From Rothia sp. (in: high G+C Gram-positive bacteria) (lineage in GTDB: Bacteria; Actinomycetota; Actinomycetes; Actinomycetales; Micrococcaceae): a stretch of 64,000 nt of DNA. The translations under genes and the position numbers were made by a program. The stretch is from the NCBI GenBank assembly GCA_030529845.1, contig JAUMWB010000005.1, positions 124,001 to 188,000 on the forward strand, read 5' to 3'. The notes beneath the pieces are model-generated. The model had not been told where the DNA came from. It did not search any database and saw only the letters and a program-made list of their open reading frames with translations. Shown here in pieces: positions 8,793 to 17,695 of this stretch; positions within the stretch are counted from its first letter, which is position 1; each line of letters starts with the position of its first letter.

Positions 8793-9410
8793 TTACTGCT
8801 CATCGGCCGATGAGTTTTCCTCGGCCTGTGGAAGGGTGTAGTTGAATGAAGAGTAGTAATCTCGAAGCACCTGGCGACGATTATTTTGCGAGGCTGGAGA
8901 TAATCCGTTCCCCCAGTAAATGATGGTTTTTGCCAGGTTGTATTTATCGAGAGACGGTGGGTTTTGCAATCCATTAGCAAGAGCCAATAACCGCCTAATA
9001 CTCAAAACAGCCTCCTCAAGTGGCTGCGTATGAAGGTAGGCAAGACGCTGACCCACAACATCAGGCTTGTCAGGGTTTAGTACTGCTTGTTTTCCCTCTG
9101 CAAGATGCTTCGACAGGTGATAGCACCAGGAACCGAAGGAACGGTAGCCTGCTCCATTACCTCTATCAAATGTTGGAATATCCCTGTACTCTGCGAGCAT
9201 CGCAGCAACTCTCAAAAGGGCTGTCTTTTGATCTGCAGACTTAAAATCTGTCGCATAAGGCAACACGTAAGGGTAGGCGTAATGTTCAGTTATAGGGCTA
9301 TTCCCGCGACGCAAAGCAGAAATCTCTTTGGCATAACCGCTTTCTTGCTCTGCTATCCAGCTCACCTTTTTGATGAGGTGATACCAAACAGCTAGCTCTT
9401 TATTCACCAT
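8793..9410 (-). CDS. cse2: Type I-E Cascade small subunit Cse2 (CasB/Cas11)
   Basis: 205 residues, mostly helical, with ALRRGNSP, a Cse2 signature, near the N-terminus and a conserved QRLAYLHTQPLEEAV helix. It stabilises crRNA and displaced DNA strand in Cascade. The start overlaps the cas8e stop by 11 bp (coupling). Confidence 0.9.
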   Translation of the reverse strand: MVNKELAVWYHLIKKVSWIAEQESGYAKEISALRRGNSPITEHYAYPYVLPYATDFKSADQKTALLRVAAMLAEYRDIPTFDRGNGAGYRSFGSWCYHLSKHLAEGKQAVLNPDKPDVVGQRLAYLHTQPLEEAVLSIRRLLALANGLQNPPSLDKYNLAKTIIYWGNGLSPASQNNRRQVLRDYYSSFNYTLPQAEENSSADEQ

Positions 9411-11025
9411 CGTCTCCCTCCTGACTAGGGGTTTCCTTGATAATGTTCATTGCTTTCCTAAGACGCGCATAAAGCTGCCCACGCACATATTCAATACGGG
9501 CCACATTTAGGTTACGGTAAGGCAAAACGGTTGCGTCATATGCCCCTATAGCCGCTCGCAACGCATCTTCAAGAAGCGAGTTTGGTAAATAGCCTCGGTC
9601 CTCGCAGTCGTGCTGAAGGAAACGTATATAGACGGGGGTAATAGCCCTCCAATAATTCTCAGAGGCATCCGGCCTGAGTTGCTCCAAATCATCAAGAACA
9701 ACAGGTGCATACCCCTCTAGGGCACGTTTTTCATCTCCAGCGTTTTTCCGTCTAAAAGGTGAACAGACAATAGCGTGCATCTGCTGCACCACGCGAGCCT
9801 GTTCTTGGATAAGCTCCTGAACATCTTCATTTTGCCCAAAAGCCCACCGCTCCGGATCCGGCGTATACACCTGTGAAGCACGAATGCTAGGCGACGATGC
9901 AGTTCCTTCAATCTGATGACGGATAAAAGCTAATCTCGATTCATCTGATGAATAGAAGCAGTCATCTCGTCGCTCTTTAGCTGCCACAGACTTATGTGCC
10001 GCTGCCCATTCGACAGCTAAATCTGTAGCATCTCTTCCTAAGTCAAGCCGCTGGGCTTTAAGGTCTCCTTGCTCGTTCCTCATGTAGAGATACAAGGGAT
10101 CGCGGGTATTGCGATGATCCCACCAGTCCTTGCGAGTATCCTTATCTTGACCCATAGCAGGTAGATACCACTCCTGAGGAATACCGCCAATTCGCACACC
10201 AACTAAACGGTCACCTTCCCACAAGCAAGCTGCTGTATTGGAGCTCCAGGTACCCGCCCACAGGGGGTGTTCCGTCCCATCATCCAGCAGGGCTGTAGCT
10301 CCCAGTCGATCGCACCAAGCTGGCAAGGCATCTCCCTGAACCCAAGTTTTAGGCAATGACTGTAGGAGAGTTGCTAACAGGCTTTTCTCTTCCCAGAAAA
10401 TCTCTGTAGAGGTGTTTCCCTTCCCGAGGAAACGAACACCGGGGGAGCCCATAGCGCACTTTTCACCATCATAGGTATTGTTTCCGGCCATGGAATAGTG
10501 ATGGTGCACTGCGAGATTTTGCACTGCTTCCACCAGACCCAAGCTAGCTTGCTGGGCTACTGATAGGTTCCAGAAATCTTCACCCTGATCTGCCGGCATA
10601 GCAGGAAGCAGTTTTTTAACGGGTTGCTTGCCAAGGGCAAGTAGCCGTGCAGAGTCTCTGGAAGATGTGGGCTCTAATGGTGGGCGCTGCAGGAAGGGGA
10701 AACTAGGTGAAAAAACATCTACACCCATCTCCAGCTGTTTGAGACCTTGATTTACAGCTGATTCGCTCAATCCCTGCTCAAGAATCTTTTTCGCCAGCTT
10801 CTTTTCTCGGCGCGGCTCATACCCCTCCTCGTAACGCAACACTACTGCAAGTACGTCTCTGAGAATCCGCATCTGAGCCCCCAGGAAGTACCCAGGTGTC
10901 TTTTTATCGAGAGCTGCCCCTTCTTGGTGGGAAGACAAGAGCGCGTCCCTTATAGTGACACTAGACACTTCCTTATTGGCTTCAAGGCGAATCCAAGGAA
11001 TGTCGGTTAAAGCATTAGATAGCAA
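9400..11025 (-). CDS. cas8e: Type I-E Cascade large subunit Cas8e (Cse1/CasA)
   Basis: 541 residues, normal length for Cse1, which recognises the PAM and recruits Cas3. Seen: LTDIPWIRLEA at the N-terminus, FPFLQRPP, AVHHHYSMAGNN (the loop region typical of Cse1), ALLDDGTEHPLWAGTW and a C-terminal four-helix part. Start is TTG at 11025, with an AGGAGGT site five bases upstream, which is unusually strong. First gene of the leftward Cascade operon cas8e-cse2-cas7e-cas5e. Confidence 0.94.
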   Translation of the reverse strand: MLSNALTDIPWIRLEANKEVSSVTIRDALLSSHQEGAALDKKTPGYFLGAQMRILRDVLAVVLRYEEGYEPRREKKLAKKILEQGLSESAVNQGLKQLEMGVDVFSPSFPFLQRPPLEPTSSRDSARLLALGKQPVKKLLPAMPADQGEDFWNLSVAQQASLGLVEAVQNLAVHHHYSMAGNNTYDGEKCAMGSPGVRFLGKGNTSTEIFWEEKSLLATLLQSLPKTWVQGDALPAWCDRLGATALLDDGTEHPLWAGTWSSNTAACLWEGDRLVGVRIGGIPQEWYLPAMGQDKDTRKDWWDHRNTRDPLYLYMRNEQGDLKAQRLDLGRDATDLAVEWAAAHKSVAAKERRDDCFYSSDESRLAFIRHQIEGTASSPSIRASQVYTPDPERWAFGQNEDVQELIQEQARVVQQMHAIVCSPFRRKNAGDEKRALEGYAPVVLDDLEQLRPDASENYWRAITPVYIRFLQHDCEDRGYLPNSLLEDALRAAIGAYDATVLPYRNLNVARIEYVRGQLYARLRKAMNIIKETPSQEGDDGE

Positions 11026-11079
11026 CGATTACCTCCTTCGGTATCTACACACCAGAATAGACAGCAAATTTAAACTTCA

Positions 11080-11118
11080 CAAGTACTAGTCTATAAATAT
11101 TGTTATTCTGATTATCAG
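11080..11118 (-). promoter_or_regulatory. Candidate cas8e promoter with small palindrome
   Basis: On the minus strand, TATAGACT (about 11088-11095) is a plausible -10 box, and the odd palindrome CTGATTATCAG (11108-11118) lies at about the -35 position, so it could be an operator. The 10-mer CAAGTACTAG (11080-11089), just past the -10 box, recurs at 11176-11185. Promoter boxes are judged by eye. Confidence 0.4.
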
Positions 11119-11133
11119 CTACTACACTGAAAA

Positions 11134-11213
11134 GCAGAATCCCCCCGCAAACGACGGGGAAGGTCTCGGACTGCCCAAGTACTAGGAACTACCCCGCGCA
11201 TAGCAGGAACCCG
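11134..11213 (-). other. Two CRISPR-repeat-like sequences flanking a short spacer-like segment (possible cas-regulating RNA)
   Basis: Read on the minus strand, 11185-11213 matches the array repeat at 18 of 29 positions without gaps, including 10 of the last 11 (GGGGTAGTTCC against GGGGTATTTCC). About 20 nt later, 11134-11163 has CTTCCCCG...GCGGGGGGATT, again like the repeat with a stem of CCCCG/CGGGG. The segment between begins TAGTACTTGG. With the last C of the first pseudo-repeat, its first ten bases CTAGTACTTG also occur at 11080-11089, beside the likely cas8e -10 box. This layout resembles CreR-type guide RNAs that direct Cascade to repress its own promoter. The resemblance is seen; the function is inference. 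Confidence 0.45.
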
Positions 11214-11264
11214 AGGCAAGAATAACTTTACCAACCCCAACCGATACAATCAGAAAGAAGGCAA

Positions 11265-11960
11265 ATGAAAGTGTCTCGCACAGTGTTCCTCACTAAGTAC
11301 CCAGTCCATGAAGCGCTTATGGTAGATCACCCCTCTAAGCCCAAACATGGCTGGGATATCAACTCCCCTATTTTTCGACACCGAGCCACTATGCACCTTT
11401 TTCCTGAGCTTGCTGGCACTACCCCACGCGCAACCTCCAGTATTCTTTTCCGTCTGGATACTGTTGCCGGTAGCGCGCCCTACTTTCTCATCCAGTCTGA
11501 TATCGCACCGACAGAGGGAAATCCGGTAGAGACAAAGCAGATTGAGCTTGTTTCACCTCCAGTAGGAGCACATATATCTTTCCGTCTGGCCGTTAACGCC
11601 ATCAAGAGGAAGGGGAGCGCAGCAGGTAGCAGTCATAAAAGAGGGTATGGAGTCACTCCGATTCCTTTTGACGGCGATGCCGAAGCAGACGAACGGCTAC
11701 CTCGCATGAGTGAGTGGCTAGCAGATAAACTCTCCCCCGCCCTTGGTGAAGTGACCATCATGAACCATCAACGTCAGGCTCTAGGCACTGACCGTTTCGG
11801 TCGATCACAAGTCAGCCCCTTCGTAGTACAAGTTGATACGATTGATGGCTTTGCCCGCGTCGAAGATACTGCGCATTTGGAATACCTACTGCTAAAAGGT
11901 GTCGGACGGGCAAAATCATACGGCTGCGGCCTACTCTCGATTCGCCCACTAGTCGACTAG
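11265..11960 (+). CDS. cas6e: Type I-E crRNA endoribonuclease Cas6e (CasE/Cse3)
   Basis: 231 residues. The N-terminal KYPVHEALM holds a candidate catalytic histidine, and the C-terminal glycine-rich loop GVGRAKSYGCGLLSI is the Cas6e RNA-binding signature. It cuts pre-crRNA at the base of the repeat hairpin and stays bound as part of Cascade. Here it is not in the Cascade operon but leads the opposite operon, nine bases ahead of cas3. An AGAAAGAAGG site precedes the ATG. Confidence 0.93.
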   Translation: MKVSRTVFLTKYPVHEALMVDHPSKPKHGWDINSPIFRHRATMHLFPELAGTTPRATSSILFRLDTVAGSAPYFLIQSDIAPTEGNPVETKQIELVSPPVGAHISFRLAVNAIKRKGSAAGSSHKRGYGVTPIPFDGDAEADERLPRMSEWLADKLSPALGEVTIMNHQRQALGTDRFGRSQVSPFVVQVDTIDGFARVEDTAHLEYLLLKGVGRAKSYGCGLLSIRPLVD

Positions 11961-11969
11961 GAAATACCC

Positions 11970-14600
11970 GTGAAGGCTCACCCTTACATCTGGTCGAAGC
12001 AGAACGGCCTCATCCAAACTTATCCTCTTTTAGCCCATTTACTTGACACTGCGGCAGTTGCCCTAGCCCTCCACGATCATTGGCTCAGGCCAGGTCTACA
12101 GGCTCTCCTTGCGGACGAGTTAGGTAAAGAAAGCAAAAAGATTATTCAGTGGATCGCAGGATCTCATGATGTAGGAAAAGCGTCTCCCATTTTTCAAGCT
12201 CAGCCTCGGTTCAAAAAACCTGAATGGGAGCAAATACGAAAATCCATTTCTGAGAACGAACCGGCCTGTGCTTTTCTTGATGAGAGAACCCTTGCAGACA
12301 TCGCACGAAGCGGTAATAGATTCCTGCATAGGCATGAGCAAATAGGTGCTTTCACGATCTCGAATGGAGAGCTGACAGATCGTAATGATGATGCATCAGA
12401 CTTTTGGTTTGCTCTTCCGGCGCTAGGGCATCACGGCGCCTTCACTTTCCCGGATCAGGGAGATAACAAAGTCACCCGGCGAAGGTTCCAAAAAGCACTT
12501 GCAGCAGGTTGGTCTGACGCGCAATCTGATTTACTCGATATTTTATCCGAGTCCCTGGGCATTTCCCCCAATGATTTCCCTGAAGAAGTCTCCCCAACCG
12601 TCATTGTCTTGCTCTCCGGTCTTGTTATTCTCGCCGACCGTATCGCATCGGGCACCGACTGGGTTACCCAAAACCAAGAACTTATGAATCAGGGGAAGCT
12701 CTCTCTCGATAAACCTGCAACATGGGTTGAACTGTGTACTGGCCGAGCCCTGCAACGTATCAAAGATACGGTAGGTCTTTACCACAGCTGGGAAAGCACT
12801 GACGCAGCTCTTTCTTCTATTTTGGGGGACCATAGTCCACGCCCCTTACAACAAGAAGCCCTGGCTGCAGGCGAAGGTATTTGGAATGCGATGGCGCCAA
12901 CCGGCAATGGAAAAACTGAAGCAGCGTTGCTCCGCCACTCACTCAAAGACGAGCGGCTTATCTTTCTTCTTCCTACCCAAGCTACAACGAACGCTCTTAT
13001 GCGGCGAGTCCAAAAAGCTTACAAGTCCACACCTAATGTCGCTTCCTTAGCCCACGGTCTTTCTTCCATCGAAGATTTCTACACCCGGCCTATAACCTTA
13101 TTCTCTGACACCTGCAACGGCCATGACAGTGGCGGACTCTACCCCACTGAATTTGTTAAATCTGGGGCTGCCCGTCTACTAGCCCCCGTCTGCGTTGGTA
13201 CCATCGATCAGCCGCTCATGGCATCTATCCCCATGAAATGGACCCATCTACGCCTATTAGCACTTGCTAACTCTCACGTAGTCATTGATGAAATTCATAC
13301 TTTAGACCATTACCAGAGCGAACTGCTCGTTCCCTTACTTACCTGGTTTGGCCTAACTAACACTCGCGTGACCTTCTTATCCGCAACGTTCCCTCAATGG
13401 CAACGAGACCGCTTCATGCAGGCTTACACAGGAACAAATCCAGAACAGAAAGCCATTTTTCCTGCAGTTGAAACCGTCAGTTCAGAGTCTCCTAAGCCTC
13501 AGCAAACCGTGCTTTCTGTACCTGAATACACCATTGACTTCACTTTCTCAGAACCAGATTTTACAGATTTAGAATCCACGCATATTCAATGGGCTAGCGA
13601 ACAAAGACGCTCATTCCCTCTAGCAAGACTAGGCATTATCTGCAATACGGTGAAAAGGGCACAGGCTATTGCACAGGAGCTATCTAACCGGGGAGAGACA
13701 GTTATTTTGTTACATTCGCGGATGACCGCAGAACACCGCAAACGTAACGCCGAAATTCTTGAAAAAACAATTGGAGCTGGCGGTCTGGGAACTTCACTAA
13801 CTGTCGTTGGTACCCAGGCAATAGAAGCATCTCTAGATATCGATCTCGATCTGCTCTCGACAGATCTCTGCCCTGCTCCGTCCTTAATTCAACGTGCAGG
13901 GCGCGTATGGCGACGAGAAGACACCAGGAGGGAACAGAGAATACCTGGGGTGCCCAATCTAACGATTCATGTCATAACTCCTCACGATGCCGAAAGTTGG
14001 ATGCTCAAGCCCTACTACGCGGCTGAACTGCAACGAACCTGGGATTTCTTACAAGAGCACTCCGCTTTTAGTTGCCCATCTATGAATCAAGCTTTCGTTG
14101 ATGCAACAGCCGTAACCCTTGATTCTATTCTCACCTCTGAAGACCAGGACCAGTTTGTTGAAAATATTGCCTCTCTAAAGAAGGGTAAGGATAAGTCAAA
14201 ACACCTGGCTACCGCTCTACACCCGCTCAGCACTATCAAAGAATTCAGCGATATAACTGACAAAAATATCAACGACACAGAAGATGGTGCTTTCACCCGA
14301 CTCATTAACAGCGAGATCCGTCAAGTAATCGTTGGTGGCAATCCAAAACAGATACCCGGCGCTTGGGAAGGTTCTCTGGAAGATTTGCTCTCTCTTACTG
14401 CACACAACCAGCAAGAAATTCAAAAAGCACTACGGGCGTCCTTGCCCATTGTTGTTTCTAAGAATAACCGTGAATATCTCAATGGCCTGCCTGCGCTCTC
14501 TGACTCTAAGACCCTCCTCAACCGCTATTACTATATGCAGGTACCTGAAGGCAACACATACGACCACGTTCTCGGCTTTATAGGAGTCAGCGAAGAATGA
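11970..14600 (+). CDS. cas3: CRISPR-associated nuclease/helicase Cas3
   Basis: 876 residues, start GTG. N-terminal HD nuclease: H23 in LAHLLDT and H66-D67 in AGSHDVGKA. Superfamily 2 helicase: Walker A APTGNGKTEAAL (near residue 310), DEIHTLDHY (about 440), SATFPQWQRDRF (about 471), and motif VI QRAGRVWRRE. It degrades DNA flagged by Cascade. All catalytic motifs are present, so it looks active. The stop overlaps the cas1 start (ATGA). Confidence 0.95.
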   Translation: MKAHPYIWSKQNGLIQTYPLLAHLLDTAAVALALHDHWLRPGLQALLADELGKESKKIIQWIAGSHDVGKASPIFQAQPRFKKPEWEQIRKSISENEPACAFLDERTLADIARSGNRFLHRHEQIGAFTISNGELTDRNDDASDFWFALPALGHHGAFTFPDQGDNKVTRRRFQKALAAGWSDAQSDLLDILSESLGISPNDFPEEVSPTVIVLLSGLVILADRIASGTDWVTQNQELMNQGKLSLDKPATWVELCTGRALQRIKDTVGLYHSWESTDAALSSILGDHSPRPLQQEALAAGEGIWNAMAPTGNGKTEAALLRHSLKDERLIFLLPTQATTNALMRRVQKAYKSTPNVASLAHGLSSIEDFYTRPITLFSDTCNGHDSGGLYPTEFVKSGAARLLAPVCVGTIDQPLMASIPMKWTHLRLLALANSHVVIDEIHTLDHYQSELLVPLLTWFGLTNTRVTFLSATFPQWQRDRFMQAYTGTNPEQKAIFPAVETVSSESPKPQQTVLSVPEYTIDFTFSEPDFTDLESTHIQWASEQRRSFPLARLGIICNTVKRAQAIAQELSNRGETVILLHSRMTAEHRKRNAEILEKTIGAGGLGTSLTVVGTQAIEASLDIDLDLLSTDLCPAPSLIQRAGRVWRREDTRREQRIPGVPNLTIHVITPHDAESWMLKPYYAAELQRTWDFLQEHSAFSCPSMNQAFVDATAVTLDSILTSEDQDQFVENIASLKKGKDKSKHLATALHPLSTIKEFSDITDKNINDTEDGAFTRLINSEIRQVIVGGNPKQIPGAWEGSLEDLLSLTAHNQQEIQKALRASLPIVVSKNNREYLNGLPALSDSKTLLNRYYYMQVPEGNTYDHVLGFIGVSEE

Positions 14601-15532
14601 GTTACTCAGAAGAAGCCCTAGCGTTCTCCACTATTCCTACCGATCATCAAGTCAGGCTAGAAGACCGAGTATCCTTCCTTTATCTGGAATACTGCGTAAT
14701 CCGGCAAGACAAAACAGGTGTTATTGCCTACGGGGGCGATACCGAGAAAGGCGTTATAGCTGGCAAAAGAGTTCAGCTACCAGTCAGTGGACTTTCAGTA
14801 CTTATGCTTGGGCCAGGAACAAGCATCACTCAGCCCGCTATAACCTCGTGCACTCGTGCAGGAACAACTGTCATGTTCACTGGAGGAGGCGGAGTACCCG
14901 CCTATTCGCATGCCACCCCGCTGACCTCATCCGCACGCTGGGCTATTGCACAAGCCCGACTCATTGCTCAAGAAAAGAATCAGCGTATCGCTGCCCTAGT
15001 CCTATATAAAAAACAACTCGGCATTGAGCATATGCCCGGGGGAACTATCGCCGCTATGCGTGGATTAGAGGGGAGAACTATCAGAAACCTCTACCGTGAC
15101 ACAGCCAAGAAACACAAAATTACGGGGTTCCGCAGACAAGTCGATGCTGACGATAACGTGAATATGGCACTTAATATTGCCAACTCTATACTCTATGGGT
15201 GTGCGGCAGCAGCCTGCGCCGCTATCGGAGTAAACCCGGCTCTAGGAATTATTCATCGAGGTGATGCCCGGTCTCTTCTTTTCGACCTTGCTGATCTCTA
15301 CAAACCTTCACTATCAATTCCTGTTGCTTTTGCATGCCATAACAGCACTAATCTCGCTGAAGACGTTAGGACAGGAGTCCGAAAAGAACTTGTCAAACAG
15401 CAGGTCCTCAAAGGTATGCTCCAAACGTTAATGGAAGTGCTTACACCACACCTACCGAACAGAGATGATGATCGGCTTATTTCAGACCGTGGCGAAGAGG
15501 TCGACGGGCATACCCAATACGGAAGCGAATAA
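14597..15532 (+). CDS. cas1: CRISPR adaptation endonuclease Cas1 (type I-E)
   Basis: 311 residues. Metal ligands by position: Glu in MRGLEGRTIRNLYRD, His in GIIHRGDARSLLFD, and Asp of LFDLADLYKP. The N-terminal beta domain (DRVSFLYLEYCVI) and the TGGGGVPAYSH segment are typical of I-E Cas1. It integrates new spacers with Cas2. It overlaps cas3 by 4 bp. Confidence 0.95.
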   Translation: MSYSEEALAFSTIPTDHQVRLEDRVSFLYLEYCVIRQDKTGVIAYGGDTEKGVIAGKRVQLPVSGLSVLMLGPGTSITQPAITSCTRAGTTVMFTGGGGVPAYSHATPLTSSARWAIAQARLIAQEKNQRIAALVLYKKQLGIEHMPGGTIAAMRGLEGRTIRNLYRDTAKKHKITGFRRQVDADDNVNMALNIANSILYGCAAAACAAIGVNPALGIIHRGDARSLLFDLADLYKPSLSIPVAFACHNSTNLAEDVRTGVRKELVKQQVLKGMLQTLMEVLTPHLPNRDDDRLISDRGEEVDGHTQYGSE

Positions 15533-15537
15533 TAGAT

Positions 15538-15849
15538 ATGTTTGTGGTTCTCTCTGCAACAGCCATACCTGAGCATCTGCGCGGGTACCTCAGCAGATTT
15601 TTATCAGAAGCAACGACTGGACTGTATGTTGGTAACGTATCAAAACGAGTACAAGAAAATCTTTGGATAAGGTGTACCCTCGCTGCGAAGGAAGGATCAT
15701 TCACAATGATTACCAGTGACCGGAAGACAGAGCAGGGTTTCACCATTCAGTCAGTAGGTGCCCAGAGCCGTCCTGTCATTGAACTAGATGGTCTCTCAAT
15801 GACTTATCTTCCAGTACCTAAAAACAGCGAAAATTCAGATTTAAGCTGA
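15538..15849 (+). CDS. cas2: CRISPR adaptation protein Cas2 (type I-E)
   Basis: 103 residues, E. coli-type Cas2: FVVLSATAIPEHLRGYLSRF, TGLYVGNVSKRVQENLW, and the QGFTIQSVG strand. Forms the Cas1-Cas2 integrase. Five bases separate it from cas1. Its stop is only 21 bp from the first CRISPR repeat, so the array's leader must lie largely inside this gene. Confidence 0.93.
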   Translation: MFVVLSATAIPEHLRGYLSRFLSEATTGLYVGNVSKRVQENLWIRCTLAAKEGSFTMITSDRKTEQGFTIQSVGAQSRPVIELDGLSMTYLPVPKNSENSDLS

Positions 15850-15870
15850 TAAAATCGCAAGTCAGATAGT

Positions 15871-16996
15871 CTCTTCCCCGCTCAGGCGGGGGTATTTCCC
15901 ATGCCGCACACCGCCAGCATCACACGCTCACCTCTTCCCCGCTCAGGCGGGGGTATTTCCGGAAAATTTCGTGGCCGTCAGCGCCTGCTCTACTCTTCCC
16001 CGCTCAGGCGGGGGTATTTCCGTCGCGCCACCCGGTATCTCCGTAGGTGACCTCTCTTCCCCGCTCAGGCGGGGGTATTTCTCAAACTCGGTCTTACGAG
16101 CCTGCGCCTGCTTCTCTTCCCCGCTCAGGCGGGGGTATTTCCGGGTCATGCGCAGGGTCGAGTAAGTATCTCGGCTCTTCCCCGCTCAGGCGAGGGTATT
16201 TCCACAGGTGTGACACTTATAGATATGCCCATTGACTCTTCCCCGCTCAGGCGGGGGTATTTCCCTACCGCACGAACACCCTCTTGGAGTATGCGCCTCT
16301 TCCCCGCTCAGGCGGGGGTATTTCCGAACGGGGCGGCCTTCCTTGACCAGGTGGCGCCTCTTCCCCGCTCAGGCGGGGGTATTTCCATGACCTGGTCGGA
16401 GCAGATGACCCGCTACCCCTCTTCCCCGCTCAGGCGGGGGTATTTCCGGGGTGGTGACTTGGTCAGACTCGCTACTTTGCTCTTCCCCGCTCAGGCGGGG
16501 GTATTTCCTTCGGGGCCAACAATCCTGTAAGTGTTCTCCTCTCTTCCCCGCTCAGGCGGGGGTATTTCCGGGTTTCTTCTTGGGTACTCATTTACTGGCC
16601 TCTCTTCCCCGCTCAGGCGGGGGTATTTCCGTCATGCAGCTGTGCCTGGCATACGTCGGTGACTCTTCCCCGCTCAGGCGGGGGTATTTCCGTCATGCAG
16701 CTGTGCCTGGCATACGTCGGTGACTCTTCCCCGCTCAGGCGGGGGTATTTCCGTGGAGAAGCCCCAGCAAACTTTTGTACCCCGCTCTTCCCCGCTCAGG
16801 CGGGGGTATTTCCGGCGCGGGCATACCAGCCCATCAGAGCTTTCTCTCTTCCCCGCTCAGGCAGGGGTATTTCCGGCTAGGCCTACCAGCCCCTTGCTAA
16901 TGCCTCCTCTTCCCCGCTCAGGCGGGGGTATTTCCGACCATATCGCCGTAGGAATCGACGTTGTTGCCTCTTCACCGCTCAGGCGGGGGTAGTTCT
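15871..16996 (+). CRISPR. Type I-E CRISPR array: 19 repeats, 18 spacers
   Basis: 29-nt repeats beginning CTCTTCCCCGCTCAGGCGGG and ending GGTATTTCC, with a CCCCGC/GCGGGG hairpin in the same sense as E. coli I-E repeats, so transcription is rightward from cas2. Repeats start at 15871, 15932, 15993, 16054, then 16114 and every 61 bp to 16968. Spacers are 32 nt, except the fourth (31 nt, after a repeat whose last base is T). Point changes occur in repeat 6 (16175, GCGAGGG) and repeat 17 (16846, GCAGGGG). The last repeat (16968-16996) has three changes and marks the trailer end. The 13th and 14th spacers (16631-16662, 16692-16723) are identical. Confidence 0.98.
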
Positions 16997-17033
16997 GTTG
17001 GTAACCCACACCTATGAACTCGACTTAACCATT

Positions 17034-17049
17034 CTCCGCAAAAGCGGAG
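17034..17049 (+). other. Small hairpin in the CRISPR trailer
   Basis: CTCCGC AAAA GCGGAG, 38 bp past the last repeat, without a T-tract. Could end array transcription weakly; otherwise 16997-17131 holds nothing I recognise. Confidence 0.35.
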
Positions 17050-17131
17050 GAATGCCTTAGCGATACCCTTATCTGTACCAAACGCAGTGCAAAAAAGAGT
17101 TCAATGCTTTCAAGAAATACCCATTTAAACC

Positions 17132-17162
17132 AGAAATGACCACCTAGTTCGTGGTCATTTCT
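17132..17162 (-). terminator. Hairpin terminator of the CoA-binding gene
   Basis: Perfect 12-bp arms AGAAATGACCAC (17132-17143) and GTGGTCATTTCT (17151-17162), 7-nt loop, 27 bp past the stop at 17189. It also faces the end of the CRISPR array. Confidence 0.7.
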
Positions 17163-17188
17163 GATGTAGATGGTACCTACCCCAGGGG

Positions 17189-17692
17189 TTAGGCCAGTAC
17201 CTGCCGCTTGGACGAAATCACGCCGGTCACGAACCCAGCCAGGTGCAGGCCGCCGTGGAAGCGGGCGTGCTCAATCTTCACGCACCGGTCCATCACCACG
17301 TTCAGCCCGGCGTCCTCACCCAGGCGCGCAGCCTCCTCATTCCAGGAGCCCAGCTGCATCCACACCGTCTTCGCGCCCACCTCAATGGCCTCCTGCACCA
17401 CACCGGGCAAATCCTCGTTGCGCCGGAAAATCTCCACCAGGTCAGGGGCCTCAGGCAGGTCAGCCAGCGACGCGTACACCTTCTGCCCCAGCACTTCCTT
17501 ACCCTTAGCCGCCAAAATCGGGTTCACAAAATACAGGGTGTAAGGGCTCGACGACTGCAAATACGTCGCCACAAAATAGGAAGAGCGGGAAATCTTGTCA
17601 GACATACCCACAATCGCAATGGACTTAGTCTCGTGCAGAATCTTTAGTCGCTCCGGTGCGCTGGGGCCTTCCCAGGTACGAATCTCAGTCAC
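17189..17692 (-). CDS. CoA-binding domain protein (YccU-like)
   Basis: 167 residues, a single Rossmann-type CoA-binding domain. Seen: KSIAIVGMSDKISRSSYFVA (nucleotide-binding start), YFVNPILAAKGKEVLG, DLVEIFRRNEDLPGVVQEAI, GAKTVWMQLGSWNEEAA, and MDRCVKIEH near the end. Length is normal for this family, whose precise role is unknown. It follows metY by only 3 bp and is surely co-transcribed with it; the same pairing suggests a link to sulfur or CoA metabolism but does not prove it. Confidence 0.85.
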   Translation of the reverse strand: MTEIRTWEGPSAPERLKILHETKSIAIVGMSDKISRSSYFVATYLQSSSPYTLYFVNPILAAKGKEVLGQKVYASLADLPEAPDLVEIFRRNEDLPGVVQEAIEVGAKTVWMQLGSWNEEAARLGEDAGLNVVMDRCVKIEHARFHGGLHLAGFVTGVISSKRQVLA

Positions 17693-17695
17693 GGC

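Noticed and set aside
11041-11264. A remnant second CRISPR array in the divergent promoter
   Set aside because: Only two degenerate repeats with shorter than normal spacing; treated instead as repeat-like regulatory sequence.
15943-16992. Several ORFs across the CRISPR array (repeating SSPLRRGYF / LPRSGGGIS peptides)
   Set aside because: They are translations of the 29-nt repeats in different frames; no start signals or family resemblance.
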